From: Ailanthus altissimus
Taxonomy: Eukaryota > Streptophyta > Magnoliopsida > Sapindales > Simaroubaceae
Length of the DNA: 64,000 nucleotides
Direction of reading: 5' to 3'
NCBI GenBank assembly: GCA_946807835.1
Contig: OX327702.1
Coordinates: 5,642,001 to 5,706,000 of the forward strand
Shown: positions 48,694 to 60,530 of the stretch, one piece after another
Layout of the letters: each line of letters begins with the position of its first letter
Position numbering within the stretch: position 1 is the stretch's first letter
Notes under the pieces: generated by a model
The model's database searches: none
What the model was told of the DNA's origin: nothing
What the model saw: the letters and a program-made list of their open reading frames with translations, nothing else
Position numbers and translations under genes: made by a program

Positions 48694-49557
48694 ATGCCAG
48701 GAGATAGAAGAATTGGAGTGGCCGTGGACTTCTCAACGAGCAGCAAAAATGCTCTCAAATGGGCTATCGATAACTTGGCACAAAAAGGTGACACTCTTTA
48801 TGTCATCCACATCAACCACAACGCTCATGACGAGTCACGTAACAAGATGTGGGCCAAATCCGGTTCCCGTAAGTACTTCTATTTATTTTCTTGCTTTATA
48901 TATCAGATTTTTTATTTGTAATGGTGGATCGGATTCTGATTTGATCTGGGGATTTAATCTGTAGCTCTCATTCCTTTGGCCGAGTTCAGAGAGCCTGAGA
49001 TTATGAAGAAGTACGAAGTTAAATCTGATATAGAAGTGCTTGATTTGCTTGACACTGCTTCCAGACAGAAAGAGGTTTTATTTTTTTTATTTTTTTGAAG
49101 TTTCAGCATTTATTATGGTCATTAGATTTCTAGTTTATCAGATAGATGTTTAAATTGCTATGGTTTTCCATTAATATGCCTTGCATGATTATTTGATTGT
49201 ATTTGTAGGTAAAAATTATCTCCAAAGTTTATTGGGGAGACGCCAGGGAGAGGTTGCTTGAAGCAATTGAAGATCTGAAGCTGGAATCTATAGTTATGGG
49301 AAGCAGAGGACTTGGTACCGTCAAAAGGTATGAATTTTTATTTTTCTAATCTTATTACTTCACTTTCATTGTTTCTCTTCAAAATCATAGAACTTACGTA
49401 AAGAATCTGTTTTTGTTTTTCATAAAAGTGTGACAAATGTGTTTGTTTTGGTGGGTTTTGATGAAATAGGATATTGTTGGGAAGTGTGAGCAACTTTGTA
49501 ATGACTCATGCACCTTGCCCTGTGACCATTGTCAAGGATCCAAGTTTCAAGCATTGA
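48694..49557 (+). CDS. Universal stress protein (USP-A family), cytosolic type
   Basis: Four exons with GT-AG introns: 48694-48868, 48965-49074, 49209-49327 and 49470-49557. Together they give 492 bases and a 163-aa product, the normal size for small plant USPs. The start [20 protein letters not shown] carries the conserved aspartate (residue 12) of the nucleotide site. Residues 124-141 read [18 protein letters not shown], fitting G-x2-G-x9-G-S/T, the ATP-binding signature, so this is an ATP-binding type. The end [15 protein letters not shown] is typical of the last beta strand. No signal peptide or membrane segment. The family acts in stress tolerance, often by binding ATP and forming dimers; the specific role here is unknown. 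Exon phases agree throughout. Confidence 0.92.
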
Positions 49558-51179
49558 TCGCAAATCTGGGCGTTAATTACACCAATCTTGTTGCGTGAAG
49601 ACTGCTCGAATGTTGATTTTATGTTGTTATGAATTCGGCTTTCCTGTGTTTGGGTTGAGTATCTATTTATTAGTCATGTCCTCATATCTTAAAGCTTGTT
49701 CAAGTTTTACAAAGCAAATGGGGAAAGATGTTCACCTTATCTCCTTTAATAAAATAAAATCTATTCCCATGGATTAGTTGATTTGTTAATTAATTCATGG
49801 GCATCCAAAGTGCTGCAACACATGGGCTCAGAAACAGCTTTACTTACAATTTTTGTGTGCTACTGCTACATGAGATGGAAGAATCTCGATCATGCGCAAT
49901 CAGAGCCTAGAATCTCGTTCACGCGCAATCATAGCCAAACTATGACAAATTTCATGTGCCATCCTAGCATTGGGCATTAAATGTAACTTCCTGATGGCTA
50001 CTTTTAATCTAAGGAGCTGGTTGCATTTCTACCTGTTTGAATACTATATTTTTAGTTTTTTCAAGGAAACAAGATGGGATCCACGCACATGTCGGTTTTC
50101 ATCTAATAATGTTATATGGGTTTCAAGAAATTATTAATGTGAAGACAATCAAGATTCTACTACATGCTCGGGCATGGCATCATTGCCAGGCACATGGTTG
50201 TCCATTTTAGAAACAGGAAATTATTGTGCAATGGAAAGTCACTTCTGCCAGGTCCTCTTCAATTTCTCTAAGATTTGTTGAAAAAAGAATTCTTCGGGCA
50301 ATACAGGAAAAAAACGAAAAAGAAAAGAGCAAAATTTAAACAAGATTCTGAAAAAAAATCAAGGTCTATTGATCTTTTCGTCGACGACTTAACCGAGGAA
50401 ATGTGCCATGGCTCGGTCACAAGGTCATTGAACAAGATGGGATTCAAGAATAAAATGACCTAACAATCGGCCTTCCTTCGTGCTAATTGTGCAAGAGCAC
50501 AGGAACTTTCTTATGAATGAGGTTGCAATGGAGAAACATTAATCTGTTAGAAAGATCTGGTTCTATATATTTAGATTCAACACCCTTCAATTACAAAGGA
50601 ATCTCTACTCTGCTGTTTGTTTTATTCCTTGAACTCGCAATAGATTGCTGCAGTGCAATTTATGCATTGCCCTCTGAAACTGATGCAATTTATCACCTCG
50701 GCTTCTTATAAACTGAAGCTCTAACTCCTGGAAAACGATTTTCTCAATCAATGCTCTTGAATTCTTTCAAAGAACGTGGTTGAAAGCTTCATGCTGGGAA
50801 CAATATCAAAACAAAATAATGCTTGCTACGAGTCCTTTAAAAGAAAATGTGAACAAGAAGTTGGAACCTATTAGTTGGGACTCAATAAAATCGAATTTTC
50901 TGGAATAATTTTATGCTGATTGTGATTTTTGAATCAAAGGCTCAACTGCTTGGAATTAAAGATAGTAAAATTATTCATAAATTTGTTAAAATTTATTTAT
51001 ATTAAAAAAGATTTTATACAGGTTGAAGTGAGTTTAATATACAAAATTAAAATTTATAATAAATTTAAGACGTATATAAATTTGATAAAATTTACAAATA
51101 CCAACAACAAATATCTACAAATACTATATATATATTTTTAATATTTTAGAAAAAAAATGTTGCTTATTGCATATGTTCA
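49558..51179. other. 3' UTR and intergenic DNA after the stress protein gene
   Basis: The first 200 bases or so are likely 3' UTR (AATAAAATAAAATC at about 49750 could serve as polyadenylation signal). The rest has short frames without family pattern, and becomes AT-rich after 50930. Confidence 0.45.
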
Positions 51180-52215
51180 TACATGCTAGGAGCGTATTGT
51201 TGGACGCTTAGTATGAGTTTTTAGCACGCGTGCTCCTAACATGTGTGCTAATTGTGATAGGTGCACAATGTTGCACACTTTTAGTATTTATTGAATATTT
51301 TATGATTCAACAATTTTGTTTAGATAAAAATTAAGAAAAATATTAAAGAGTAGAGTCAGAAGAAATTTAAAATTTGTGAGACACGCATAAAGAAATTTAG
51401 AATGTGTGGGACACGAATGAGGAAACAAAATAGGATGCAAAGACTCAAAGGAAGTAAGAAATATGCGGGGGTTGGAACATGGCTGAGTGCCACGGCGGTG
51501 GCCGCGACATGCTTAGCATAGCAGCGCTAAGCTAAAGTAGGTGGAATCTGTTTTTGTTCTAAATTTCTTAGTTTTGAAATTCTAAAATAAGGAAATTCTT
51601 ACTCTAATAAGGATTAAGGTTAGTAGGCACGAAATAATCCCTATATAAATCCTTGTAAGCCCTTTAGTTGAGATTAAATATTAAGAGATACTCTAAGAGA
51701 GGGAAGAACTAGATAAACATTAAGTGCTTGTGTAGGGTGGAACCGTTGTTTGAGTGTTCATTACTCATGGGAGAGTAAGGGTATATTATATATTAGATTC
51801 TTTTGAGGGTTCTTCATTGGATTTTCCTTGTAAAATCTTTAAAAAGTTAATAAGAGATGTTAGATTCTTTAGATTCACCGTGGATGCAAGTAATTTGGCC
51901 GAACCATATAAGTAATTTGTGTTGTGCTCTTTTTTATCTGCTTTGAGTTCTTACTATTTTTATTTGATATCCAGGTTATTCCACTGTACAAAGAAATTAA
52001 GATTTAAGGTTAAACTTGATTATGGTTCTTCGTTTTAACCTAATCTCATAAAGAGAAGGGTGATAACTTAAACAGTATTCTCTCTTACCACCCGTGCTAA
52101 GTGTTGCGCGCTTAAAGTGCGCTCCTAACACATGTATTAAGTGTTAGGTGCGCAATGTGTGGGTTTTTAGCATGCTAAGCGAGCTTTTAGCGTTTACTCC
52201 TAATACGTATGTTAA
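51180..52215. repeat. Short tandem-like words flanking an LTR
   Basis: Blocks at 51190-51290 and 52090-52210 share GTGCTCCTAACATGTGT / GTGCGCTCCTAACACATG, GATAGGTGCACAATG / GTTAGGTGCGCAATG and TTTTAGCACGCG / TTTTAGCATGC. Each side appears to hold about two degenerate units of 50-60 bases. The LTR-like block lies between them. Confidence 0.5.
51290..51975 (+). mobile_element. Copia-type LTR (ends approximate)
   Basis: Contains a TATA box (CCCTATATAAATCCTTGTAA near 51650) and, near the right end, a U5-type stretch reading TTCACCGTGGATGCAAGTAA followed by TTTGGCCGAACCATATAAGT, which I recognise from plant copia LTR leaders. No pol sequence adjoins it, so it is probably a solo LTR. The exact termini and target duplication are not identified. 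Confidence 0.55.
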
Positions 52216-52869
52216 ACGCTATATATTTATTATCAAAATTATTTAAAATTCGTAAATAACTCATTATAAGTTTGATAATAAGCTCATATCCACTAAAGGA
52301 GATTTAGTATTAAAATTTTAAATTCTTAATAAATTTAAAAAAGATTTATTATTTTATTTAAAAAAATATAAATTTAAAAATATTTATTTCAAACTCACCT
52401 GCTACCATTTCTACTTAGAAATGTTTATTTTGAACAATTTCTTCTTACTAGTTTCCTACAAACGTTCCGCTTGACATTAATAAAAGACTTCGAAGACGAG
52501 AGAGAGAGAGTGGATGATGATATTAATATTTTCCATCAGTAATGGGTATTAACTCAAAATTTGTTTGAGGTAAAGGATAAGGCCCAAAATTAATCAGTGC
52601 CCAAGGTTGAACGCTGGTTTCCTCATAGGGTAAAAGGCCCTTGTGGTTGGACCAACTACCAATCTAATAATAATCGCTCTTCTTTTGTTCGGCCTTAAAA
52701 CCTCATATTCAAATTTCGGAGGAGGTTCTTGATTGCCCAATGTTGAAGCTTGTTTGATCAATCTATAAAAGATAAAATGGATGGACTTTCACATATTGAA
52801 TAAGCTGAACTGTCCCAAAACTTGATTGGGTCCAAAATATCCTTACAAATTGGGTCAAAATTACACGAT
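52216..52869. other. Intergenic DNA
   Basis: AT-rich, then better balanced toward 52870. No gene recognised. A GA run at about 52499-52509. Confidence 0.4.
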
Positions 52870-53432
52870 TGTTGAATTGGTTTCTCAATTCTCACGGTCA
52901 GGGTTTAATCATTACAGTATAATTACACTATGCAATAGACTAAAGAAAACTTGATGTATATAAGTATATTTATAGGACACAAAAGCCATGATGGTAAGAT
53001 CTGATGTAGTCAAACAAATTATAGACGTCAGATATAATAGTTTTGCAATTTTTTTGAGACATATTTGACCAAGTGTATTCAAACAAGTGTAATCAAACAT
53101 AAAACATCTACTATATTTCAGGGGAAAAAAAAAATCTAAACGTCAACCGCCCTTTATTTTTCTTTAGTTTGCATTGCACATTATGAAAAACACCAAAAAG
53201 AGATCAAACCATACTGTAATATTTTATTTCGAACAGAAAGCAAGAGCAATCTGCCATGATACACAATCTTTCAACAGCCAGCAATATAGCTTACACATTA
53301 AAGTTGAAACCAGACAGAGTGACAAAAGAACTTTGTAGCATAAAAAATAATTAAATGACTTTTTCTGTAGATCTTTGGCGACTTTCATGAGAAGCAGGCA
53401 TGGATAACATAATTTTATCCACAGTTAACGTT

Positions 53433-53744
53433 CTAGTTGGAAGCTCCAAAATGAGCACGGAAAAGCGCAATAAGTATGTCTCTCGGATGCAATTAACATA
53501 TTCTTCAGTCCATTTGTATAACTTGGGAAATTCCTCTTCTGTCAACAACTCTACCTCTAAAGCTTTCCTGCATGGCCCCAATCCACAAGCCCAAAAAATT
53601 TGCAACAATATCAACAAGTCCGGTTTTCTCTCCTCCAAAGAACCTCGTCTTTCAGCTCATTTTCTAGTGTTTTCAGATGCTCACTTGCTCTTTCCTGGCC
53701 TCCTTTTTATCATTCTCTTGGCTTCCGAAAACATACCTCGTGCA
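53433..53744 (-). pseudogene. Tau-class glutathione S-transferase pseudogene, exon 2 only
   Basis: Minus-strand sequence matches exon 2 of the intact gene at 61741-62085: HLKTLENELKD, LLTEEEFPKLYKWTEEYVNC and FGASN with the same TAG stop context. The frame is broken at several points, and about 20 bases corresponding to the segment before the last helix are missing (VNCIRETYLL in place of the VNCHVVKENL region). Exon 1 is not found nearby. The 3' flank down to about 52870 also resembles the flank of the intact gene, so it arose by duplication of a genomic segment. A copia LTR begins 20 bases beyond the acceptor position, so the insertion lies in the former intron. Confidence 0.88.
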
Positions 53745-53764
53745 GGCGTGTATTACATATATTT

Positions 53765-56700
53765 TTTTTTAAAGTAAAAACAAACGAGCAATCAAATATT
53801 TTAAATAATATAATGTAGAAACAAAATAATTAAGAAATTTAGAAAGAGAAAATAAAAGAGCAACACACAAAATTTACGTGATTTGGTAATTTACCTACAT
53901 CCACGATAGATTAAGATCACACACTTTTATTATTGAATTACAAAGCACTCACAAAAGTATATCTTTTACAAGAAAAAAACTCACTCTCTCTTACAAATTA
54001 GGGGTTTCTCACACTAAAAATTTGTTACACTCCAGACCCAAAAGATTTGATATACGACAAAATTTACACTCATTCAATAATGTGTACTCATAATTAATAT
54101 TACATAAAATTTTAAACTTAAATTCAACATAACAATCCTTAACAAGTTGCTAGTAAATTCACCACAAAGTTTCACTTATGACCATACTTGATGAAACATA
54201 AACCAAATACATAAATATTTATTTAATAAGGACAAATCAAATATCTTAAACCACGTGTCTATAAATGAAACACTCATCGACCTAACAACTTAAGGAACCC
54301 ATAGGATATCAGAAGCATTGCCAAATCCGCTCATCACATATGTACCTTATTTACCTGAAATCACCATAAACTATAATAAGTATAAACCTCAGTAAGCATA
54401 CTAGTTTTTCATATACAAAAATACAAATATATATATACACAATGCATATGTATAATATGCCGTGATAAATCAAAATTATAATCTCATCAAATCACATATC
54501 AAGTAAGCGCTTACATATTCTTTCAAAACATATAATAAGAATACCATCACTCAACTACTACTTATTAGGACTTTCATATCACATATCACATAATGAGCCA
54601 AATATCACTCGTAGGTGACATACTGTATGAGAGAAAAAGTATAAGTGAGGTTTAAATTACACATATATAATGCTCATACCCGAAGGTAAGAGCCAAACCC
54701 TCACCTTAATCATCGGTGAGTCCTCTCACATGCACCAATACGCCACCACACGAATGTGATGACTCACTTTTTCTTTAGGTACCAATAAGATCCTCTCTAC
54801 ATACGTAACATATAACATATACTAATCCCGAAGGAAAGGCCACACATAAAGGCTTCATAAATTACATAAGATGCCTACTAAGTCAATAGTAAGTTCAAGC
54901 ATCCTTAAAATACAAAATGTTTCTCATGGACACATTACACTTTAAAAGCTTTCTTTGTTAAACACATTTTATTTTGAAAGCTCACTTTTAAAAACACATA
55001 TATATCATATATGTCCATGCTCACATTCATAAACATATGTCTTTCACATTTCATATCAAAATATACTTTGACATAATATAAATATATTACAAGGGACATT
55101 CACAAATTCATGCATAAACAATTACTATATTTATTGTGATTTCAGTGAAAGTCTAGTATACTTACCTCTTAACACTTTTGGGTATAAGGTTTAATTCTCC
55201 TTAACTTATCAATAGAGATTAATCCTTTCATAAGCCTCACCATTCACACAAAACACTTTAAATATCTTACAAAATTACACATATTGCACTTATCACATCG
55301 AATTGGTCTAGTTACTTGGTTTCTCAAAACCTGTCATTCTGACCACTTACACTTAACAAAAAAATTTTATACATCAAATGATGTCCAATTACTCCAAAAT
55401 CAGAATATATCATTCTTATATATGAGTATTATATCATAATTTCTACACAATCTATTTCATAAACACCATCAAATCTAAATTATTATCCTGAAAGGATCAA
55501 GATATTTACTGAACAGTATTCAATCTTCCAATTTTATAAAATCATATACTAACTCAAAAATTATAAAACTATCACAAAATTACTCTTGACATATATCTCA
55601 ATCCATAATAAATATTTCACTTCAAAATCCCTACTAAAAGTAGTTTAAAACTATTGTATTCTACAGCTTTAAAAATCTGTTAATAAAAAACTGTAATGAG
55701 CTGATGCACTTAAGAAAATTATAACAATATAACCACATTGATCCAAATTTTCAATTTTGAATATATCATATTAGACATATAAATGTATCATATTCCATAA
55801 ATTCGTAATTTTTTAAGATTATTTAGTAGATCAAAAATTATTTGTCACTGTATCATACTGTTAACATAGACAATTTCTAGAATTTCAGGGTCATTTTGGT
55901 AAATTCACTACAAATTTAATTTTTAAAAATTTCAATCGATTCAAAGTCTCAAATGATTTTAGACATGTCTAATTTTATATTCTCAAAATTTAAAACCAGA
56001 ATCAAAGTACAAATAGTTATAAAAGTTTCGGATCAAGAGACTATCAAGTAGAAATTCTGCAATTCATCATGATTTATCAAGTTATCTACATAATCATTAT
56101 TTTTTAGAAAATCCACATCAAGTTCTCAATTGTACATATTTGCAAAAATTAAAACTTAAAGAAATTAACTTAATTAACACCAATAAATTAAGAAATAGTT
56201 ATGATATACCTCTTAAAACTCAAAATTTCAATTTCTTCTTCTTCTTTTTTTCTTCTTCTTCTCTTTCTCTCCCCTCTATTTCTCTTTTTTCTCTCTCTAA
56301 AGAGGTGGCTCGACCCAAAAATGAGTAAATTAGGGTTTAAAATATTTATTTTTATACTAAGAGGCTAACTTTTAGTATTTATAAATTAACCCTAAAACTT
56401 TCAAAGTATTACAATTTGGTGCCTAAAATAAATCTAAAGTCTTGTAAATAAACACAATACTAATAGTATGTCCTTAATCTATACAAATAACACTAATAAC
56501 AATGCATAAATTAAGTATCATTCATATACAAATAAAATATGAATATTATACATATATATAAATATTTATTCTTTTCGGTGTTGGATAAGTGGTTACTACA
56601 TAATTACAAAGAATGCTATAATCACAAAGATTATTGTGTTGATTAAGGTATCACAAAGATGTGTTTACAAGCCAATTAAGAATCTTTATATAGGCTTTAG

Positions 56701-57002
56701 GACGGCTTAAGTTAACCCTAAATGTGCGGGAGTTGTTTTAAAGAGGTCTGTAGCAAGTAGGAAACTCAACAAAATGGGAAAGCCTTTTTCCTGCACCTAG
56801 TCCATCGTGCTTGGTGCCACAGCGCCCAAGTGCTGTCTGGGGCACTGTAGTGCTCACAACTTGGCGCCACAGCGCTCATGCCTAGGCACTGCCTTTGCGT
56901 CTTTCATCATCTTTTCGTGTTCATCTTTGATCATCATGTACTCAACGTACTTGGCTTGCTTTCAAAATCATATCCCAATGATTTTTAATCAACTGTTTCA
57001 CA
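53765..57002 (-). repeat. 3' LTR of the copia element, interrupted
   Basis: LTR sequence occupies 53765-54022 and 56601-57002; between them lies the long LTR. The inner end starts TGTGAAACAG on the minus strand after a purine tract (AAGGAGGGAATT, 57003-57016). A TATA box (CCTATATAAAG on the minus strand) lies at about 56687-56698. Confidence 0.65.
54023..56600. mobile_element. 2.58-kb solo LTR inside the copia LTR
   Basis: Starts TGTTACACTCCAGACCC and ends TTACTACA, aligning along its length with 21329-24194 in the same orientation. Flanks AAATT and TAATT differ at one of five bases and are a probable target duplication. A (CTT)n-rich tract near 56235-56265 corresponds to the one in the other copy. 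About 290 bases shorter than its relative. No genes. Confidence 0.7.
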
Positions 57003-58918
57003 AATTCCCTCCTTAATTCAAAATCATTCACAAAAGTATCTTGATATTTCATATTTGCATATTCAGTCACCCTCACATAGTAGTGACTTCGGTTAAGTCC
57101 TTGCATAGGATGAACTTAACCAAGACCAGTGGCTTAGTCAACATGTCAGAAGGATTTTCAGACGACGCTATCTTTGTTAGATTAACTCTCTATTGTAAAA
57201 CTCGACATGCTTTATAATTTTATGCTTGACACAAAACTCATCAAACTCTCTATTGCAAAACTTAAGGCCATTGTCAGTTATTAACCTTTTGAGCCTTTTT
57301 CAAGTCTGATTCTCAACTAATGATTTCTAAGTCTTGAACGTATCAAACACTTGATTCTTTCTTTTTAACACATAGACCTACAACTTCTTTTAATAGTCAG
57401 TAATCAAACGGAGAAAATATCTAGTACTTCCAAGAGTAGTTGTCTAAGTTAGTCCTCAAAGATTCGAGTGTATGTAGTCAAGAGTTCCCTTAGTTTTGTG
57501 CTCACTGATACTAAACCCCACTCTATGTGTTTTCCCAAGCACACAATGTTCACAAAACTCTAATGACTGAAACTTATCCTCACGTAACACCTTTTGACTA
57601 AATAACTCATTTAAGTTTCTCTCACCTAGGTGTGCTAGTCTAAAATGTCATAACTTAGTTTGCATATTCTCACCATCTATAGAGAATAATTTAGAACCAC
57701 TTACAAATTCTCTATTTAGCACACAAACACCTTTGTGCTTCTCTCATCTCGTTACCACTATGGAACCTTTTAAAACTCTCAAAACCCCTCCGTCGATCCT
57801 GATGGAACATCCATTCTGGTCTAAGGTTCTTAGTGAGAACAAGTTCCTCTTGAGGTCAGGAACATATATAACTTTTGTTAACTTTCTCACTCGCCCATCA
57901 TGCAACCTATGTTTAATACTATTAATTTTCATCATCTGATAAGCAATGTCATTACCCATTAATACCTTACCACCATTAATGGGCTGAAAATTTATAAACC
58001 ACTACTTGTGTGGGCACATGTAAAAAGTACAACTAGAATCAAAATCCTATTTTTTAGTATTCTTACCATCAGTAGCGACTAGAGTCTCTGTGCTATCATA
58101 GCTATTATTATAGGCAAGCGCAACATTTGCTTTCTTCTTCGAATAATCCTTTATGAAGTATCTATTTTTCTTACAGTAATAACACTTTTTAGAAGTCTTG
58201 GACTTTGATCTTGAATCCTTTTTCTTCCTATCTCTATATGAGAACCTTCCTCTTATAGATAAACTTTTTGCATTGCCCTTAATTTGCTTTTCTAATAGTC
58301 TTGAGTTTAATGATGATTTCACATCGTTCATCATTAAACTTTGTCGTTCATCGTTAAACTTTCTCAGTCGTAAAGTAATGTACCAACAAAATCTTCATAA
58401 CTCTTAAGAAGAGAACTCAGTAGGATGATTGCCTTATCTTCATCTTCTATCTTGATGTTGATAAATTCAAGATCAATAATGATCTGGTTGAAGGCATCTA
58501 TATAATCTTTCATCGGTGTCTCCTTTGACATAGACAATTGATACAACTTCTTCTTTATATGCAATTTGTTGGTCAATGACTTCCGCATATAAAGAGAGTC
58601 AAGCTTTTTTTAAAGACCAATCGTCGTAATCTCACATGCCATTTTCCTCAGTACTTCATCACTCAATGGTAGATCAATTGTATCATGAGCTCTTTCTTGA
58701 ATATCTATTCTTTTTGCTTTAGCCTTAGATACTCTAGCGTTTTCTCTTCTTCACTAGATCGAGCTGCAGTCTCCTCTAATGTAGAGCATAACCATTGGCT
58801 CACTAACAACGCCTTAACTTTTATCTTCCACAGATTGAAGTCATTTGTTATGTTGAATTTCTCTACTTCATACTTGGGTGTGGTTATGTCTACTTAAAAC
58901 TTTACTTTGATACTAGTT
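57003..58918 (-). pseudogene. Copia gag-protease-integrase remnant joined to RNase H tail
   Basis: Minus-strand order: gag (58364-58588, MKDYIDAFNQIIIDLEFINI), zinc knuckle (58047-58334, CYYCKKNRYFIKDYSKKK, with H and last C both replaced by Y), pre-integrase (57744-57959, IYVPDLKRNLFSLRTLDQNG) and integrase N-terminal part (about 57200-57740, FCNREFDEFCVKHKI). At about 57180 the reading jumps to KIASSENPSDMLTKPL (57110-57170), the extreme RNase H tail. The catalytic integrase end, reverse transcriptase and most of RNase H are thus deleted. Stops and frame changes occur throughout. Confidence 0.8.
58905..58918 (-). other. Primer-binding site for tRNA-Met, decayed
   Basis: Minus strand CTAGTATCAAAGT directly after the end of the 5' LTR (TTCAACA). 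Nine of twelve positions fit TGGTATCAGAGC. Confidence 0.5.
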
Positions 58919-59200
58919 TGTTGAAGCGGAAGCAATCAAACAAGCAAATATCCCAAGTAATATAATGCAAAAATAAAACAATTAAGAAATCTAGAGAGAG
59001 AAAGTAGAAGAACAACACACAGAATTTACGTAGTTCAGCAACTTGCTTACGTCCGCGGTAGATTAAGATTACACTTTCTTATTATTGAATCACAAGGCAC
59101 TCACAAAGTACGCATTTTATAAGAAAGAACTCACAAAAAAAAATTATTTCTATTACAAATTGGGAGTTTTTCTCACTAAGAATCACAAAACTATTTATCT
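58919..59200 (-). repeat. 5' LTR of the copia element, truncated
   Basis: Plus-strand left end TGTTGAAGCGGAAG, then about 280 bases matching 53765-54022. The homology stops near 59200, so the outer part of this LTR has been lost. Confidence 0.65.
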
Positions 59201-59313
59201 GGAAAGCATCTTATAATTGACTTCCCACCTTTGTAAATCCAAAGGGTCACGGAATTGATGTAGATGACACCAGCCCTTTTTGCAAACAAGTTCAAGAGAC
59301 AACTACTCAAGCG

Positions 59314-59709
59314 TAGGCGTGGGTGAATAGCCTGGTTCCGGCCTGACTCTGACCGTCCGACCCAAAAAAATCGGGTCGGGACGGGTCCCGAAACTGGGAC
59401 AGAACCGGGACAAAAACTGTGAATCTCGATTGTCCCAGTCTAGTCGGAACGGGACCCGGTTCGGGAATGACCCGTTCCGCCGCTGCCGTTCTGCAGCTGC
59501 ATGACCGCTCTGTGGCTTGCCACCATTCTACTGCTGCTGCCGCCGTTTATCCATGTCTCGGTCAGACCAGGGCCATGTCTCTACCTGAACAGGTTTGAGT
59601 CAGGACACGGTCCTGCCAGAACAAAATTCTCGTTCAGGATAGATCTATCTGTTCCGAACGGGACCCAGGACCGGTCGAGTCACTCCCGATCCCGGGTTGC
59701 TCACTCTTA
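59314..59709. mobile_element. GC-rich non-autonomous hAT-like element
   Basis: The 396-base unit starts TAGGCGTGGGTGAATAGCC and its reversed right end reads TAAGAGTGAGCAACCCGGGA. CTCAAGCG (59306-59313) and CCCAAGCG (59710-59717) flank it, an 8-bp target duplication with one difference. The interior is dense in CGGGTCGGGACGGGTCCCG-type words in both orientations, typical of subterminal repeats in plant hAT elements. No transposase. Confidence 0.72.
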
Positions 59710-59719
59710 CCCAAGCGTT

Positions 59720-60530
59720 ATGATGTTGTAGGTTGTTGAAGCATGTTCGACATGCTTGCACTTTTTTAGGGTCAGACCGTTTACCCGAGCAAATTTCTTT
59801 CGTTGGTTTGGCAGTTCAATTCCTTTATTGTCTATCCTTGGCTGACTTGGCACGTTGTGTTGTTTGTTGTATGAAGTTGCTGGCATCAGAGGAATACTTT
59901 TGTACAGAGGAAGTTAGTGCTTGATTGTGCAGCTGTTTATGATTGGTCTCTGGACTATATTGCAAATGATCAGTAGTTACAGGCACAGCTTCCAGGTCCT
60001 CAACATCATCCGACCCTAAGCATTCCTCTTGGCAGGCAATCTCCACCGTGTAATACACTAAAACTCAATACTGATGCTGCAATTGACAGGGCGAAGGGCA
60101 TTATTGATTTAGGTGCAGTTTTGAGAGGTCATGTTTGGCAATGTCTTTTTTTCCTCTGCCCATATATTATCATCTTTTGTATCTGTTGAAGTAGCTAAGG
60201 TGTTGACTATCTCTCGAGGTCTCCAGGTTTTACGGTCAATCAGATTGTCTTCAGTTGGTATCTACAGTGCATTCGGAGGACAACTCCATTTCTGAATTTG
60301 GGATTCCGGCGGAGCGCATTCGACTTTTGATAGCAGCTATACCCAAGGCCGTGCTAAAGCACATTTCTAGAACTTCTAATAATCTTGCTTGCTGATGGTG
60401 TAGCTAAACTTGCTCTTATTTCGTCTCATGATACAGTTTGGTGGGGTGTTGTTCATCCGTCTCTTATATTGTATTGGAGGATCTTCCTCCATCCCTTACA
60501 GGTATATAATCTTCCTTTAGATAAAAAAAA
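59720..60530 (+). pseudogene. LINE RNase H domain remnant
   Basis: Plus-strand reading in broken frames gives LPEQISFVGLAVQFLYCLS, then LNTDAAIDRAKGIIGLGAVL around 60065-60115 (the first catalytic block), VEVAKVLTISRGLQVL and RTSNNLADGVAKLALISSHD (the last block with N-x-x-A-D). This is the order of the RNase H domain at the C-terminus of plant L1-type LINE ORF2. Stops occur near 60390 and 60560. It probably continues left of the hAT insertion, which would have split it. Confidence 0.75.

Larger units (their letters stand above)
53765..59200 (-). mobile_element. Minus-strand copia element, internally deleted, with another LTR inside
   Basis: A 3' LTR (53765-57002, interrupted), internal remains 57003-58918 and a truncated 5' LTR (58919 to about 59200) are arranged as a minus-strand element. 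The two LTRs share an AATATAATGCAAAAATAAAA-type block and an AACACACAGAATTTACG-type block. The right side is truncated, so the outer target duplication cannot be checked. The element inserted beside the GST pseudogene exon. Confidence 0.75.
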
